Of a stretch of 64,000 nt of DNA, positions 37,565 through 45,975 are shown piece by piece. Position 1 is the first letter of the stretch. Each line of letters opens with the position of its first letter. Source of the DNA: Gammaproteobacteria bacterium (GTDB lineage Bacteria; Pseudomonadota; Gammaproteobacteria; Pseudomonadales; Azotimanducaceae). The translations under genes were made by a program, and so were the position numbers. The notes beneath the pieces are model-generated. The model ran no database searches, was not told where the DNA came from, and saw only the letters and a program-made list of their open reading frames with translations. The stretch spans positions 1 to 64,000 of the forward strand of contig JABIZD010000102.1 in the NCBI GenBank assembly GCA_018666555.1, written 5' to 3'.

Positions 37565-38572
37565 CTAACGCTCAATGAGAGCGGCTTCCAACATCTGCAT
37601 AACGCCGTCTGCATCAACTTCAGTGGTAATGGTCGCTAAAGGAATACCAAACCAAGGCCCAGCGACCTGATAATGCATTTCTTTTGCAGCCACCACATCA
37701 CCAATACTAATACCATCGGTGACAACACGAATGGCCCGCTGTTCCGTCTTGAAAAGTGATTGGTCGACGACAAAAGCCATCGCTGTCGGGTCATGATTAT
37801 AAAATCCATCGGTCACCCCCCCTTGTCGATAGAAGTCACGATAGAAGCGGCTAATATCATGAATGAACCTACCTTGTTTCCCGCCGTTGGCCCGAACATG
37901 CGCCAGCCATTGATCTGTAACCCTCACCTGACGCGTCGTATCTGCCGGTACCAGAATTACATTCCAATCCGTTCCCAGAACAATGTCTGCCGCGTGTGCA
38001 TCACCAAGGATATTAGCCGAAGCAACCGGGGAAACATTTCCCATCACCTGTAGCACCCCGCCCATCGCCACAACTCTTTTCACATGACTGGCCAAATCGG
38101 GCTCCAGAGCCAGTGCCAAAGCAATATTAGTCATCGGTCCGAGTACCACCAGGGTAATTTCACCCGGACTCGCCATGACTGTCCTGACGATAAATTCAGC
38201 GGCAGACTCAGCCAACGGCTGCCTTTCCGACTCAGGTAGGTTGATCTCACCAAAACCATCCCTGCCATGCACGAAATCAGGTGTTGGAAGTTTTTTTGAA
38301 TACAAAGGCTTTACCGCCCCTTCAGCAACCGGAACGTCTCTATCGACCAGGTCCAGCAACCGAAGCGCATTACGAGTCGCCAGATCTGTCTCAACATTTC
38401 CAAAGATAGTGGTCAACCCAACCACTTCAAGGTCTGGTGAGGAGAAGGCAAAGACTACTGCTAAAGCATCGTCTACGCCTGGATCCGTATCTATCAGAAC
38501 TTTCTCAGCCGCTCGACTGTTATTGCCAAACAACAGCAGGACCATTAGCACTATATTGCGGGGGTTTATCAT
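37565..38572 (-). CDS. Exported inosine-uridine-type nucleoside hydrolase
   Basis: 335 residues. A signal peptide (MINPRNIVLMVLLLFGNNSRA) is followed at once by the Ca-binding motif DTDPGVDDALA. The second Ca/ribose region reads NHDPTAMAF. The ribose-contact segment is GNVSPVASANILGDAHAAD, where family members normally have Glu two residues before Asn (VAEAN); here it is Ser. The enzyme would split a nucleoside into base and ribose, in the periplasm rather than in the cytosol. As first gene of the TRAP operon it probably feeds its product, or a related solute, to the transporter. Confidence 0.88.
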   Translation of the reverse strand: MINPRNIVLMVLLLFGNNSRAAEKVLIDTDPGVDDALAVVFAFSSPDLEVVGLTTIFGNVETDLATRNALRLLDLVDRDVPVAEGAVKPLYSKKLPTPDFVHGRDGFGEINLPESERQPLAESAAEFIVRTVMASPGEITLVVLGPMTNIALALALEPDLASHVKRVVAMGGVLQVMGNVSPVASANILGDAHAADIVLGTDWNVILVPADTTRQVRVTDQWLAHVRANGGKQGRFIHDISRFYRDFYRQGGVTDGFYNHDPTAMAFVVDQSLFKTEQRAIRVVTDGISIGDVVAAKEMHYQVAGPWFGIPLATITTEVDADGVMQMLEAALIER

Positions 38573-38805
38573 TGCTTATCGATTACCTCATCAATGAAGG
38601 CTGCAGCAAGCCTGTGATCTTCAAACATCGAAACAAAGAAGTTTTAACCTCATTTTTGCGAAATTGCAAAACAGCTTGTATCAAAGGTTCCCCTGTAATT
38701 TCGAAAATGCTCAAAACATTTTCTTGAATATATTTTCTAGGATAGAGTTTCTAGAACACGGTTAGTCTAGTTGCAATTCCCCTACATTTTCAGGAAAGTC
38801 TGCAC

Positions 38806-39489
38806 ATGATTCTTTTTCTTCTCGCTTTAGCACCTGGTCTGGCAATTGCTCTGTATGTCTATTGGCGTGATAAACACGAAAAAGAGCCCCTGGGATTACT
38901 CCTAAAATGTTTTTTCCTGGGAGCAGCCACCTGCATCCCAGCAGCGATCGCCGAGTCTTTCTTCCTCGACCACTTTGGCTTTGACCTGGACACAGACACC
39001 GATCTTACGTCGGCTTTCCTGGCAGCATTTTTTATTGTTGGGTTCTTTGAAGAGTTAGGCAAATATCTGGTCTTAGTCCTGTTTGCTTATCGAAAGCCTG
39101 CTTTCAATGAGCCTTTCGACGGCATTATCTATGCAGTTATGATCAGTCTAGGTTTTGCCACCCTTGAAAACATATTCTATGTAGCCCAGGGTGGTATGGG
39201 GACAGCTATAGTCCGCATATTCACAGCTGTGCCAATGCACGCTGCCTTTGGTATTTTCATGGGTTATTACGTGGGCAAGGCAAAATTTGAAAAATCATCT
39301 TCCGAATCCATCACTCGATTAAAAGGACTCACAATTGCTATCTGTCTTCATGGCGCCTACGATTTTCTGCTATTTCAAAACGAATCAGTTTTATTAACCC
39401 TCTCTGTACTTCCATTGATCATTGCCAGCTATGTTTATTGCAGCAAAGCAATGAAAGTTCATGCCAATGCGTCGCCGTTCAAAGATTGA
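38806..39489 (+). CDS. PrsW-family intramembrane metalloprotease
   Basis: 227 residues with about seven membrane helices. The metal/catalytic motifs are E82-E83-x-x-K (FFEELGKYL), E121 in FATLENIFYV and H145 in PMHAAFGIFMGYY, with a later HGAYDF. In Bacillus PrsW performs site-1 cleavage of an anti-sigma factor; other members act on unknown membrane proteins. No anti-sigma gene is adjacent. AGGAAAG precedes the ATG. It is convergent with the next gene. Confidence 0.88.
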   Translation: MILFLLALAPGLAIALYVYWRDKHEKEPLGLLLKCFFLGAATCIPAAIAESFFLDHFGFDLDTDTDLTSAFLAAFFIVGFFEELGKYLVLVLFAYRKPAFNEPFDGIIYAVMISLGFATLENIFYVAQGGMGTAIVRIFTAVPMHAAFGIFMGYYVGKAKFEKSSSESITRLKGLTIAICLHGAYDFLLFQNESVLLTLSVLPLIIASYVYCSKAMKVHANASPFKD

Positions 39490-39584
39490 TGCGAGAGCAT
39501 TTACCCCATAATAAAATCACCAGCACAACCAATATAGACAACAATCTGCAACCTCAATTGCTTTTTTTGCCGCAGGCATAGAAT

Positions 39585-40493
39585 TCAATCCGCAATACTT
39601 TCCATAAAGCTTTCCACTGCCGTAAGCCGGCCTTGAATCCCTCCCGGAGCAACAGGGTCGATGAGAATATGGGACACTCCGATTGATTCGAACTGGGCTA
39701 CAGTTGCTTGTATTTGCTCTGTGCTCCCAGTGAGTGATTTTTCTTTTTCCATGATACCCATGGGGTCAAGATACATCCTTACAGAAAAAGTCAGCTCCGT
39801 TGGGTCTCGACCAATATTTTCACAACACTGCTTAATTTCTGCAATTTCTTCACTAATTCGACTAATGGGCTGAAATGCCGCCTGAAAACCCTGGCCGTAC
39901 TTTGCAACCCGCTTAAATGCCATAGAGGTATCTCCTCCAATCCAGATTGGGATGTTTTTTTGGATAGGTTTGGGCTCAAACCTGACTTTGGGTAGCTGAT
40001 AATAATCACCCTGATATTCAGGTTCTTCATCAGTAAATAACGATTGAAAAATTTCCAATTGCTCGTTACTCCTTGCACCACGATTATCAAAAGGCATACC
40101 CAGCACTTCGGCTTCCTCCTTCATCCAACCAATTCCGGCACCCAGGATCAATCGGCCGTTTGACAGCACATCCAGGGTTGCTAACTGCTTTGCAGTAATA
40201 ACAGGAAGACGGTAGGGGAGAATCAGTACGGTGGTGCCAAGTTTCAGGTTCTCAGTGCAGGCTGATACAAATAACAGGGTACCAATAGGGTCAAGCCAGG
40301 CCATATCATTCGGTGCAGGGAAACTACCATCGTCGGTATAGGGGTAGTTTGGTTCAAACTGGGCCGGCCAGCAAACGTGATCGCTCACCCAGCCAGAGTG
40401 AATTCCCAGAGTGTCGATTCGTTCAGCAAAGCTTTTCAGGTTTTCCCGGCTGACCTGCTTACCCAGTTGCGGTAGATGTATGCCCCAGTCCAT
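39585..40493 (-). CDS. LLM-class flavin oxidoreductase (TIGR03619-type)
   Basis: 302 residues, luciferase-like barrel. Typical segments are DWGIHLPQLG, SDHVCWP, LGTTVLILPYRLPVITAKQL, DVLSNGRLILGAGIGWMKEE and IPIWIGG. Such proteins use FMN or F420; nothing in this sequence decides between them, though F420 is uncommon in gammaproteobacteria. It may oxidise aldehydes or reduce unsaturated compounds. It stands between two convergent/unrelated genes. Confidence 0.87.
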   Translation of the reverse strand: MDWGIHLPQLGKQVSRENLKSFAERIDTLGIHSGWVSDHVCWPAQFEPNYPYTDDGSFPAPNDMAWLDPIGTLLFVSACTENLKLGTTVLILPYRLPVITAKQLATLDVLSNGRLILGAGIGWMKEEAEVLGMPFDNRGARSNEQLEIFQSLFTDEEPEYQGDYYQLPKVRFEPKPIQKNIPIWIGGDTSMAFKRVAKYGQGFQAAFQPISRISEEIAEIKQCCENIGRDPTELTFSVRMYLDPMGIMEKEKSLTGSTEQIQATVAQFESIGVSHILIDPVAPGGIQGRLTAVESFMESIAD

Positions 40494-40678
40494 TGTTGCC
40501 CTCTATTCACTGATTGCTGTATTTCAAGATACGTTGCCCTGGGCAGGCACACAAGTCGGCAAAAAAAATTGCGCACTCGGAAATCATTCAACCTGCTAGT
40601 CCCCTTCAATTACCATGAAAACCAGAATCTCGAACTATCCGCATCCTGCCACGGTCTGGGACGTTGTAGGCACCAATC

Positions 40679-41182
40679 TCAGTTAACAGTGACACCTGTG
40701 ATACTGAGATAAGCCCCATCAGAATTCCGTTCTACGGGATGAACCTCGATTACCGCATCAGGATGAATTCCCCCCAGGATATGGGGGAATAACTCGTCAT
40801 CGGCACCAACAAAGTCAGGTTGAATATCTCCTACTGGAGCAGTCCCTTCAAATACGGTTCGCACACCGGTATCGGCAAGACTCTGCACTGTCATCTTCAG
40901 GCACAACCAATTCCCTTTCACATCCGGATAAAAATGGTTGGCTACCGCTAACAGTTTTTCTGGATTGGAGGTTCCGTGGGTAAACCCATCCTGATCATAA
41001 GTTGGGGGAAAGTACACCGTGCCCGTTGCCTTTGCCTGTTGCCAAAATTTTTCCTGAATCAAATGAAATACAAAAGGATGTTGAGTTGGGTTCATATCGG
41101 TTTCTGCATAGGTGGGATTAGAATAAAAACTGACTAGAACAACCGTTAGTAGCAAACATGCCAGCGAATAACCTACTTTCAT
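40679..41182 (-). CDS. DUF952-family protein with signal peptide
   Basis: 167 residues. The ATG at 41182 is chosen because GAGGAC ends 4 bases upstream; a GTG at 41194 is in frame. An N-terminal membrane/signal segment (SLACLLLTVVLVSFYSNPTYA) precedes a DUF952 domain: FVFHLIQEKFWQQAKATGTV, FTHGTSNPEKLLAVANHFYP, LCLKMTVQSL and FPHILGGIHPDAVIEVHPV. DUF952 is usually a short cytoplasmic protein of unknown function, related in fold to ADP-ribosyl-type enzymes. An exported form is unusual. Confidence 0.75.
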   Translation of the reverse strand: MKVGYSLACLLLTVVLVSFYSNPTYAETDMNPTQHPFVFHLIQEKFWQQAKATGTVYFPPTYDQDGFTHGTSNPEKLLAVANHFYPDVKGNWLCLKMTVQSLADTGVRTVFEGTAPVGDIQPDFVGADDELFPHILGGIHPDAVIEVHPVERNSDGAYLSITGVTVN

Positions 41183-41540
41183 TTTTGTCCTCACTTAATC
41201 ACCCAGTCGATAAAATACTAACACATGATAAATAGGGGAAAAGCAGTTTGTTACACTGAAAAAATCATCCTGGCCAATGGCAAGCTGCACTCACCCCAGG
41301 ATCTGTTCCAACAGATTCGACCTGATAAGATCTAAATGCGGCGTACTCTTTAAAAGGACATTAATACGCCGCATCTGTTGCTGCGATATCCAGGCGATCT
41401 GCCAAGCTGGTAGCGACTGCTCAGTAAACCAAACAACCGACTAAACCAGCATTTCGAGCAAGACTGAGATTTCCACCATATCCGAAAACTGAGGTATAGT
41501 TCAGCCTTCACATTCAAACCAGCGCTAACAGGAGTTTAAA
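41183..41540. other. Divergent intergenic region
   Basis: 358 bases between the DUF952 gene and the arylsulfotransferase-like gene. No supported gene or strong promoter. AGGAG at 41530-41534 is the ribosome-binding site of the latter. Confidence 0.4.
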
Positions 41541-42686
41541 ATGGGATGGTCAATTAGTCGGCCAACAGGTCTCACTTTTCATAAACCCGGACTGTCTACA
41601 AAAGGCTATACCTTACTAACACCCCATGGTGATCAGTCCACTTATCTGATCGATATGGCGGGCCGGGTAGTTCATCGCTGGGTGTTCAATCATATCCGAC
41701 CAGGATACGGTAGATTACTCAACAACGGTAACCTGTTAATGACCGGTTCGGATATAGATCTTCCGGCCGCACCCAAGGATGAACCGACAAAAGCGCCATT
41801 GCCCTTTGAACAACACGTCACTCGTCTCGGCGGCTATCACACGACGCTTTGTGAAGTTAACTGGCAGGGTGATATCGTCTGGGAATATGAAAATCGAAGC
41901 CAGCACCATGATTTCTTTCGATTCGCTAACGGTAATACCATGGTGCCAGAATGGGTTGAACTGCCAGAGAACCTGCACAAGGAAGTCCGTGGTGGCTACA
42001 AGATGCCAAGAGAGAGACTACCTCGTCTGCTAGGGGATGACCTCGTCGAAGTCGATAAAGAAGGTAAAGAAGTCAGGCGAATCCATACCTGGAAGCTGCT
42101 AGATCCTGTCAAGGATCCAATATCCCCAAGCACACGTCGATGGGAATGGACTCATCTCAACGGGATTGATATCAACGACAAAGGTGAAATCGTATTTTCA
42201 GCTCGTAATACTGATCGCGTTGCCATCATTAACGCTGCAGCAACTGAGATAACCTGGAAGTTCAATCGTAGCCATGGTCAACACAACCCAACCTGGGTCG
42301 GCGATAATATCCAGATTTTTGACAATGGCGATTCTTCTTCGTCACGAGTAATCGAAGTTAATCCTGATAACGATGAAATTGTCTGGACTTATCACGGCGT
42401 ACCCTTCCAGCAGTTTTACAGTGGACATATTTCCGGCGCATCTCGCCTGGCATCAGGCAATACACTGATATGTGAAGGCACCAGCGGGCGGATTTTTGAA
42501 GTTAACAAAGCCAGGGATGTCGTCTGGGAATGGATTAATCCTTTCGTCAATAACAACAAACGCGGCGAGGCAACCGTCAGTATTTATCGGGCGCATCGAT
42601 ACTCCGTAGATCACCCGGCTTTAACAGATAAGGATTTGGACCCTGGACAACACGGCAATTTGAACCGCATCAATGGCTTAATTTAA
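41541..42686 (+). CDS. Arylsulfotransferase (ASST)-like beta-propeller protein
   Basis: 381 residues without signal peptide. Repeated blade-like units with W-x-Y/F motifs (DIVWEYENRSQHHDFFRF, EIVWTYHGVPFQQF, DVVWEWINPF) and LASGNTLICEGTSGRIFEV are typical of ASST-like six-bladed propellers. HHDFFRFANGNTMV corresponds to the segment in AssT with catalytic His, but the enzyme chemistry is uncertain because most such homologues are uncharacterised. AGGAG precedes the ATG. It starts a same-strand run with an alpha/beta hydrolase and an FAD oxidoreductase. Confidence 0.8.
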   Translation: MGWSISRPTGLTFHKPGLSTKGYTLLTPHGDQSTYLIDMAGRVVHRWVFNHIRPGYGRLLNNGNLLMTGSDIDLPAAPKDEPTKAPLPFEQHVTRLGGYHTTLCEVNWQGDIVWEYENRSQHHDFFRFANGNTMVPEWVELPENLHKEVRGGYKMPRERLPRLLGDDLVEVDKEGKEVRRIHTWKLLDPVKDPISPSTRRWEWTHLNGIDINDKGEIVFSARNTDRVAIINAAATEITWKFNRSHGQHNPTWVGDNIQIFDNGDSSSSRVIEVNPDNDEIVWTYHGVPFQQFYSGHISGASRLASGNTLICEGTSGRIFEVNKARDVVWEWINPFVNNNKRGEATVSIYRAHRYSVDHPALTDKDLDPGQHGNLNRINGLI

Positions 42687-42718
42687 TAGCACCTATCACC
42701 GACTACGAGGTCAGCACT

Positions 42719-43828
42719 ATGACGGCATACAATCCATTTCAAAGGGGGCCACATCCGGTTGGCACCCGTCAATTCGAGTGGACTGATACTAAACGAGACT
42801 GCAGTATGCCAGTAGATATATGGTATCCAGCAACTTCAGAATATCAAGGACAGGACCTTGACCCAAACATCCAGGACAAGTTTGAGATAGTCCCCGGATT
42901 AGGTGCATCGAGTCAACAAGCTGTTAAGGATGCCCGCGCAAAGTCTGATCCAAGCCCGCTCATTATCTTCTCCCACGGTTTTGGCGGAGAACGACGCCAA
43001 TCGACTTTTTTCTATTGTCATCTGGCCAGTCATGGCTATGTGGTAGCGGCAATGGATCATGTCGGAAATACCACTGCTAATCTAATCTCTGGCGAGGCTG
43101 CAGCCGGCGAAGCCGCCGTAATAGAACGTTTTATCGACAGCCGACCTGCTGATGCCAGCTTTGTCATTGATCAGATGTTAGCCGGTAAATCAGGGCTGCA
43201 GGTCATAGAAGATCAGGTAGGCATGTCTGGCCACAGTTTTGGCGGCTGGACCACCCTGAAAACACTTGAAACAGACCATCGAATAAAAGCGGCACTGCCT
43301 CTGGCGCCAGCTGGGGGCGGCACAGCCCTGGATACAGACAATGCTATGGCAAAGTCCTTAAACTTTACCTGGCAAAGGCGAGTGCCGGTACTTTATCTGG
43401 TCGCTGAATTAGATTCGATCCTGCCACTCGAGGGAATGCAGGATCTTTACGATCGGAGTCCGGAACCCAGAGCAAGCGTTGTTCTCTTAAAAGGCGATCA
43501 CTTCCATTTCAACGATAACATCGCCCAATCCCATGATGGCTTCAAAATGATAATGGGAGGTATGGCCTCAACCATGGATGGCCAAGAGAGTATAGCCCTG
43601 CAGGAAATGCTGGCCAAGATGAAACCATCCTCAGAACTGGTACCGGCAGAGCATGCCTATGACCTCATTAACGGTTTAGGGTTAGCTCACTTCGATGCTG
43701 AACTAAAAGGCGTTAAGGAGGCAAGTCACTTTCTATCCAGTAACCTGGCACTGACATTGGCCGACCGATCCATCGCCGTCTCCATGCTGTCAAAGCAGGA
43801 AATTCATCATAAGGCATCCCTAGAGTAA
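42719..43828 (+). CDS. Alpha/beta hydrolase, PAF-acetylhydrolase/dienelactone hydrolase-like
   Basis: 369 residues. The oxyanion segment is IFSHGFGGERRQ, the nucleophile elbow GHSFGGW, an acidic residue in LVAELDSILP and the catalytic His probably in KGDHFHFND. The N-terminal layout (PHPVGTRQFEWTDTKR, DIWYPA) is that of platelet-activating-factor acetylhydrolase-like enzymes. It hydrolyses an ester or lactone in the cytoplasm. GAGG precedes the ATG, 32 bases after the propeller gene. Confidence 0.85.
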   Translation: MTAYNPFQRGPHPVGTRQFEWTDTKRDCSMPVDIWYPATSEYQGQDLDPNIQDKFEIVPGLGASSQQAVKDARAKSDPSPLIIFSHGFGGERRQSTFFYCHLASHGYVVAAMDHVGNTTANLISGEAAAGEAAVIERFIDSRPADASFVIDQMLAGKSGLQVIEDQVGMSGHSFGGWTTLKTLETDHRIKAALPLAPAGGGTALDTDNAMAKSLNFTWQRRVPVLYLVAELDSILPLEGMQDLYDRSPEPRASVVLLKGDHFHFNDNIAQSHDGFKMIMGGMASTMDGQESIALQEMLAKMKPSSELVPAEHAYDLINGLGLAHFDAELKGVKEASHFLSSNLALTLADRSIAVSMLSKQEIHHKASLE

Positions 43829-43894
43829 GCAGGTAGAGTTGCTGAAGGCGATATTGGCCCACCCTTGTCGATCATTCAAATGCAGGTACGAACC

Positions 43895-45256
43895 ATGCGA
43901 TTCATAACCGAACCGGCACGGGAAACACCCGTCATCCTCTCTACTGACGTCCTCGTGGTAGGCAGCGGCCCAGCTGGCCTGGCAGCAGCCATTGCCTCGG
44001 CTCGAGCAGGTGCAGAAACAACCCTGCTGGAACGCTACGGATGTTTCGGTGGCAACATTACCCAGGTCGGCGTGGAAGGGTTTGCCTGGTATCGCCATGA
44101 ACAGACGGTTGATTGCGAGGGCATCGGTATTGAATTTGAACAGCGCGCCAAAACCATGGGGGCTGCTATGCCCGAACCCCAATCAGATAGCCATTCGCTG
44201 GACGGTGAAGCCTTCAAATACGTCGCTGACCAATTGGTACTTGAAGCAGGCATCAGGCCGATGCTGCATCGCAGTGTCGTTGCGACAATCGTCAACAAAG
44301 GCGTCGTCGAGGGTGTCATTGTCGAAGGCAAATCCGGTCGCGAAGCTATATTAGCTCAAAGGATAATCGATGCTACCGGTGATGCTGATATAGCAACAAT
44401 GTCAGGAGCGCTGGTTCGCAAGACACCCATAGAACATATGATGGCCGCGTCGGTGATGTTTTCCATGACCGGTGTTGATAAAACCCGGTTTATTGACGGC
44501 GTTAAAGCTGACCCGCAAACCTATGCTGATTGGGCCGGGGGCGAGTGGTCCATTGAGACTACGGGCAAGGAGGATAAGATGTTTTCACCCTTCTTGAGGA
44601 AACCTTTTCAGCAAGCCATTAAAGCAGGCTATATACCTGAGAACCTGAACACCATCTGTGGCACCTGGGGAACTGCATCCGACCAGGGTGATCTGACCTA
44701 TTTAAATCTTGTCCACCTTGCCGGCATAGACGGCACCAATGCCGACCACCTGACTCAAGGTGAAATGCAGGGACGAAAACAAGCCATGATGGCAGTCGAT
44801 GCGTTGCGTCGATATTCGCCCGGTTGTGAAGATGCCAAATTACGCAACTTCGGTATGACCCTGGGGATAAGAGATACCCGCAAGATTGATGCCCAATACA
44901 ACATGACGGCTACCGACGTTCGCGAGCAGGGGCGATTTGACGACAGTATCGGCATATTCCCCGAATTTATCGATGGCTACGGCATCCTTATCCTGCCAAC
45001 TACAGGTCGTTACTTCCAGCTACCTTACCGGGCTATGTTACCCAAAGGCATTAATAATCTACTGGTGACAGGCAGAAGCACAGGCGGAGACCGGGACTCT
45101 CATGCGGCAGTACGCAATATGATGTGCTGCGCCGTCAATGGCCAGGGGGCTGGTGTCGCTGCAGCAGTATCGCTCCAGACGGACACCCCCTTCTGTGAGG
45201 TTAATATTGCCGACGTTCAACGGCAACTTAGCAAGCAAGGCGCACGCATAAGCTGA
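43895..45256 (+). CDS. FAD-dependent oxidoreductase (FAD_oxidored family)
   Basis: 453 residues from the ATG at 43895; in-frame TTG (43865) and ATG (43880) starts are possible. The FAD motif is VVGSGPAGLAAAIASARAGA, followed by LLERYGCFGGN. The second conserved segment is IDATGDADIATMSGA, and the C-terminal end carries LLVTGRSTGGDRDSHAAVRN. This is the family of PF12831 flavoproteins, often encoded with degradation genes. It likely reduces or oxidises a small compound; no substrate can be named. It is third in the run 41541-45256. Confidence 0.85.
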   Translation: MRFITEPARETPVILSTDVLVVGSGPAGLAAAIASARAGAETTLLERYGCFGGNITQVGVEGFAWYRHEQTVDCEGIGIEFEQRAKTMGAAMPEPQSDSHSLDGEAFKYVADQLVLEAGIRPMLHRSVVATIVNKGVVEGVIVEGKSGREAILAQRIIDATGDADIATMSGALVRKTPIEHMMAASVMFSMTGVDKTRFIDGVKADPQTYADWAGGEWSIETTGKEDKMFSPFLRKPFQQAIKAGYIPENLNTICGTWGTASDQGDLTYLNLVHLAGIDGTNADHLTQGEMQGRKQAMMAVDALRRYSPGCEDAKLRNFGMTLGIRDTRKIDAQYNMTATDVREQGRFDDSIGIFPEFIDGYGILILPTTGRYFQLPYRAMLPKGINNLLVTGRSTGGDRDSHAAVRNMMCCAVNGQGAGVAAAVSLQTDTPFCEVNIADVQRQLSKQGARIS

Positions 45257-45304
45257 GCAGACCGAGATCAGGACAGCGACCAGAAAGCCCCATTATTTTA
45301 GTTT

Positions 45305-45784
45305 CTAATCGCTTTCAGGAAACCAGTACGCCAGATATTCAGCATACATGACGTAATCATCCAGGCCTTGGGCTTCAATCTGGTGGCAGGTTTTCAGTAA
45401 CACTTGCCCGTCACTCTTATCCGTGACCGCAAGCAGACTCACGTGTGAGCGTAGTTTCACCCCTTGACCTATGACAACGGGTTGCAGTATTCGCACCTTG
45501 TCTAAACCATAGTTGAGAGAATGTGAGGCATCCTGCGGTTTTGATACTGCATCTTCAAAAAAATGAGAGAGCAGAGATACCATATGAAAGCCATGAATCA
45601 GGGTGCCTCCATAAGGGCCCTTCTGCGCTGACTCAGGGTCACAGTGCCCTGGCTTACGCCACCTTGATACCTCGCCAAAAATATTAACTTGTACCTGGTC
45701 AATAGATACCCATTGGCTGATTCCCAAACTGGAGCCGATGAATTCTTTGGCATTCGCTAGCAGCAATGATTTTCTGGTAGTCAT
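45305..45784 (-). CDS. MaoC-like hot-dog protein lacking the usual catalytic Asp
   Basis: 159 residues. The ATG at 45784 follows GGGGAG; upstream in-frame codons lack such a site. The hydratase-2 region reads FGEVSRWRKPGHCDPE followed by GPYGGTLIHGF. The family motif is (A/G)-x-x-D-x-x-x-x-H, with Asp five residues before His. Here His is present (GHCD) but the Asp position is Trp. The reading frame is clean here, with no sign of a frameshift. Fold assignment is good; enoyl-CoA hydratase activity is doubtful. It may bind an acyl thioester in another role. Confidence 0.78.
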   Translation of the reverse strand: MTTRKSLLLANAKEFIGSSLGISQWVSIDQVQVNIFGEVSRWRKPGHCDPESAQKGPYGGTLIHGFHMVSLLSHFFEDAVSKPQDASHSLNYGLDKVRILQPVVIGQGVKLRSHVSLLAVTDKSDGQVLLKTCHQIEAQGLDDYVMYAEYLAYWFPESD

Positions 45785-45975
45785 TTTTACTCCCCAAGGT
45801 AGCCCGGAATAACTCAGAGAAAACCACAAAGCCCAGGCCTATTTCAAGCGAATAGGAACAATTGCAGCAAATTTAGGTAGCGCTTAACCCTTCAAATAAT
45901 AGTCGGTTGATTGTAATTTCTGATTCCAGGCCTACACTGCAATTTAATCATCGCAGCAATTAAAGGAACCCAATC

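Noticed and set aside
15150-41300. Recurring CAGGATCTGT in several intergenic regions (about 15151, 18960, 41296)
   Set aside because: Flanks are unrelated and the shared word is only about 10 bases, so a repeat family is not supported.
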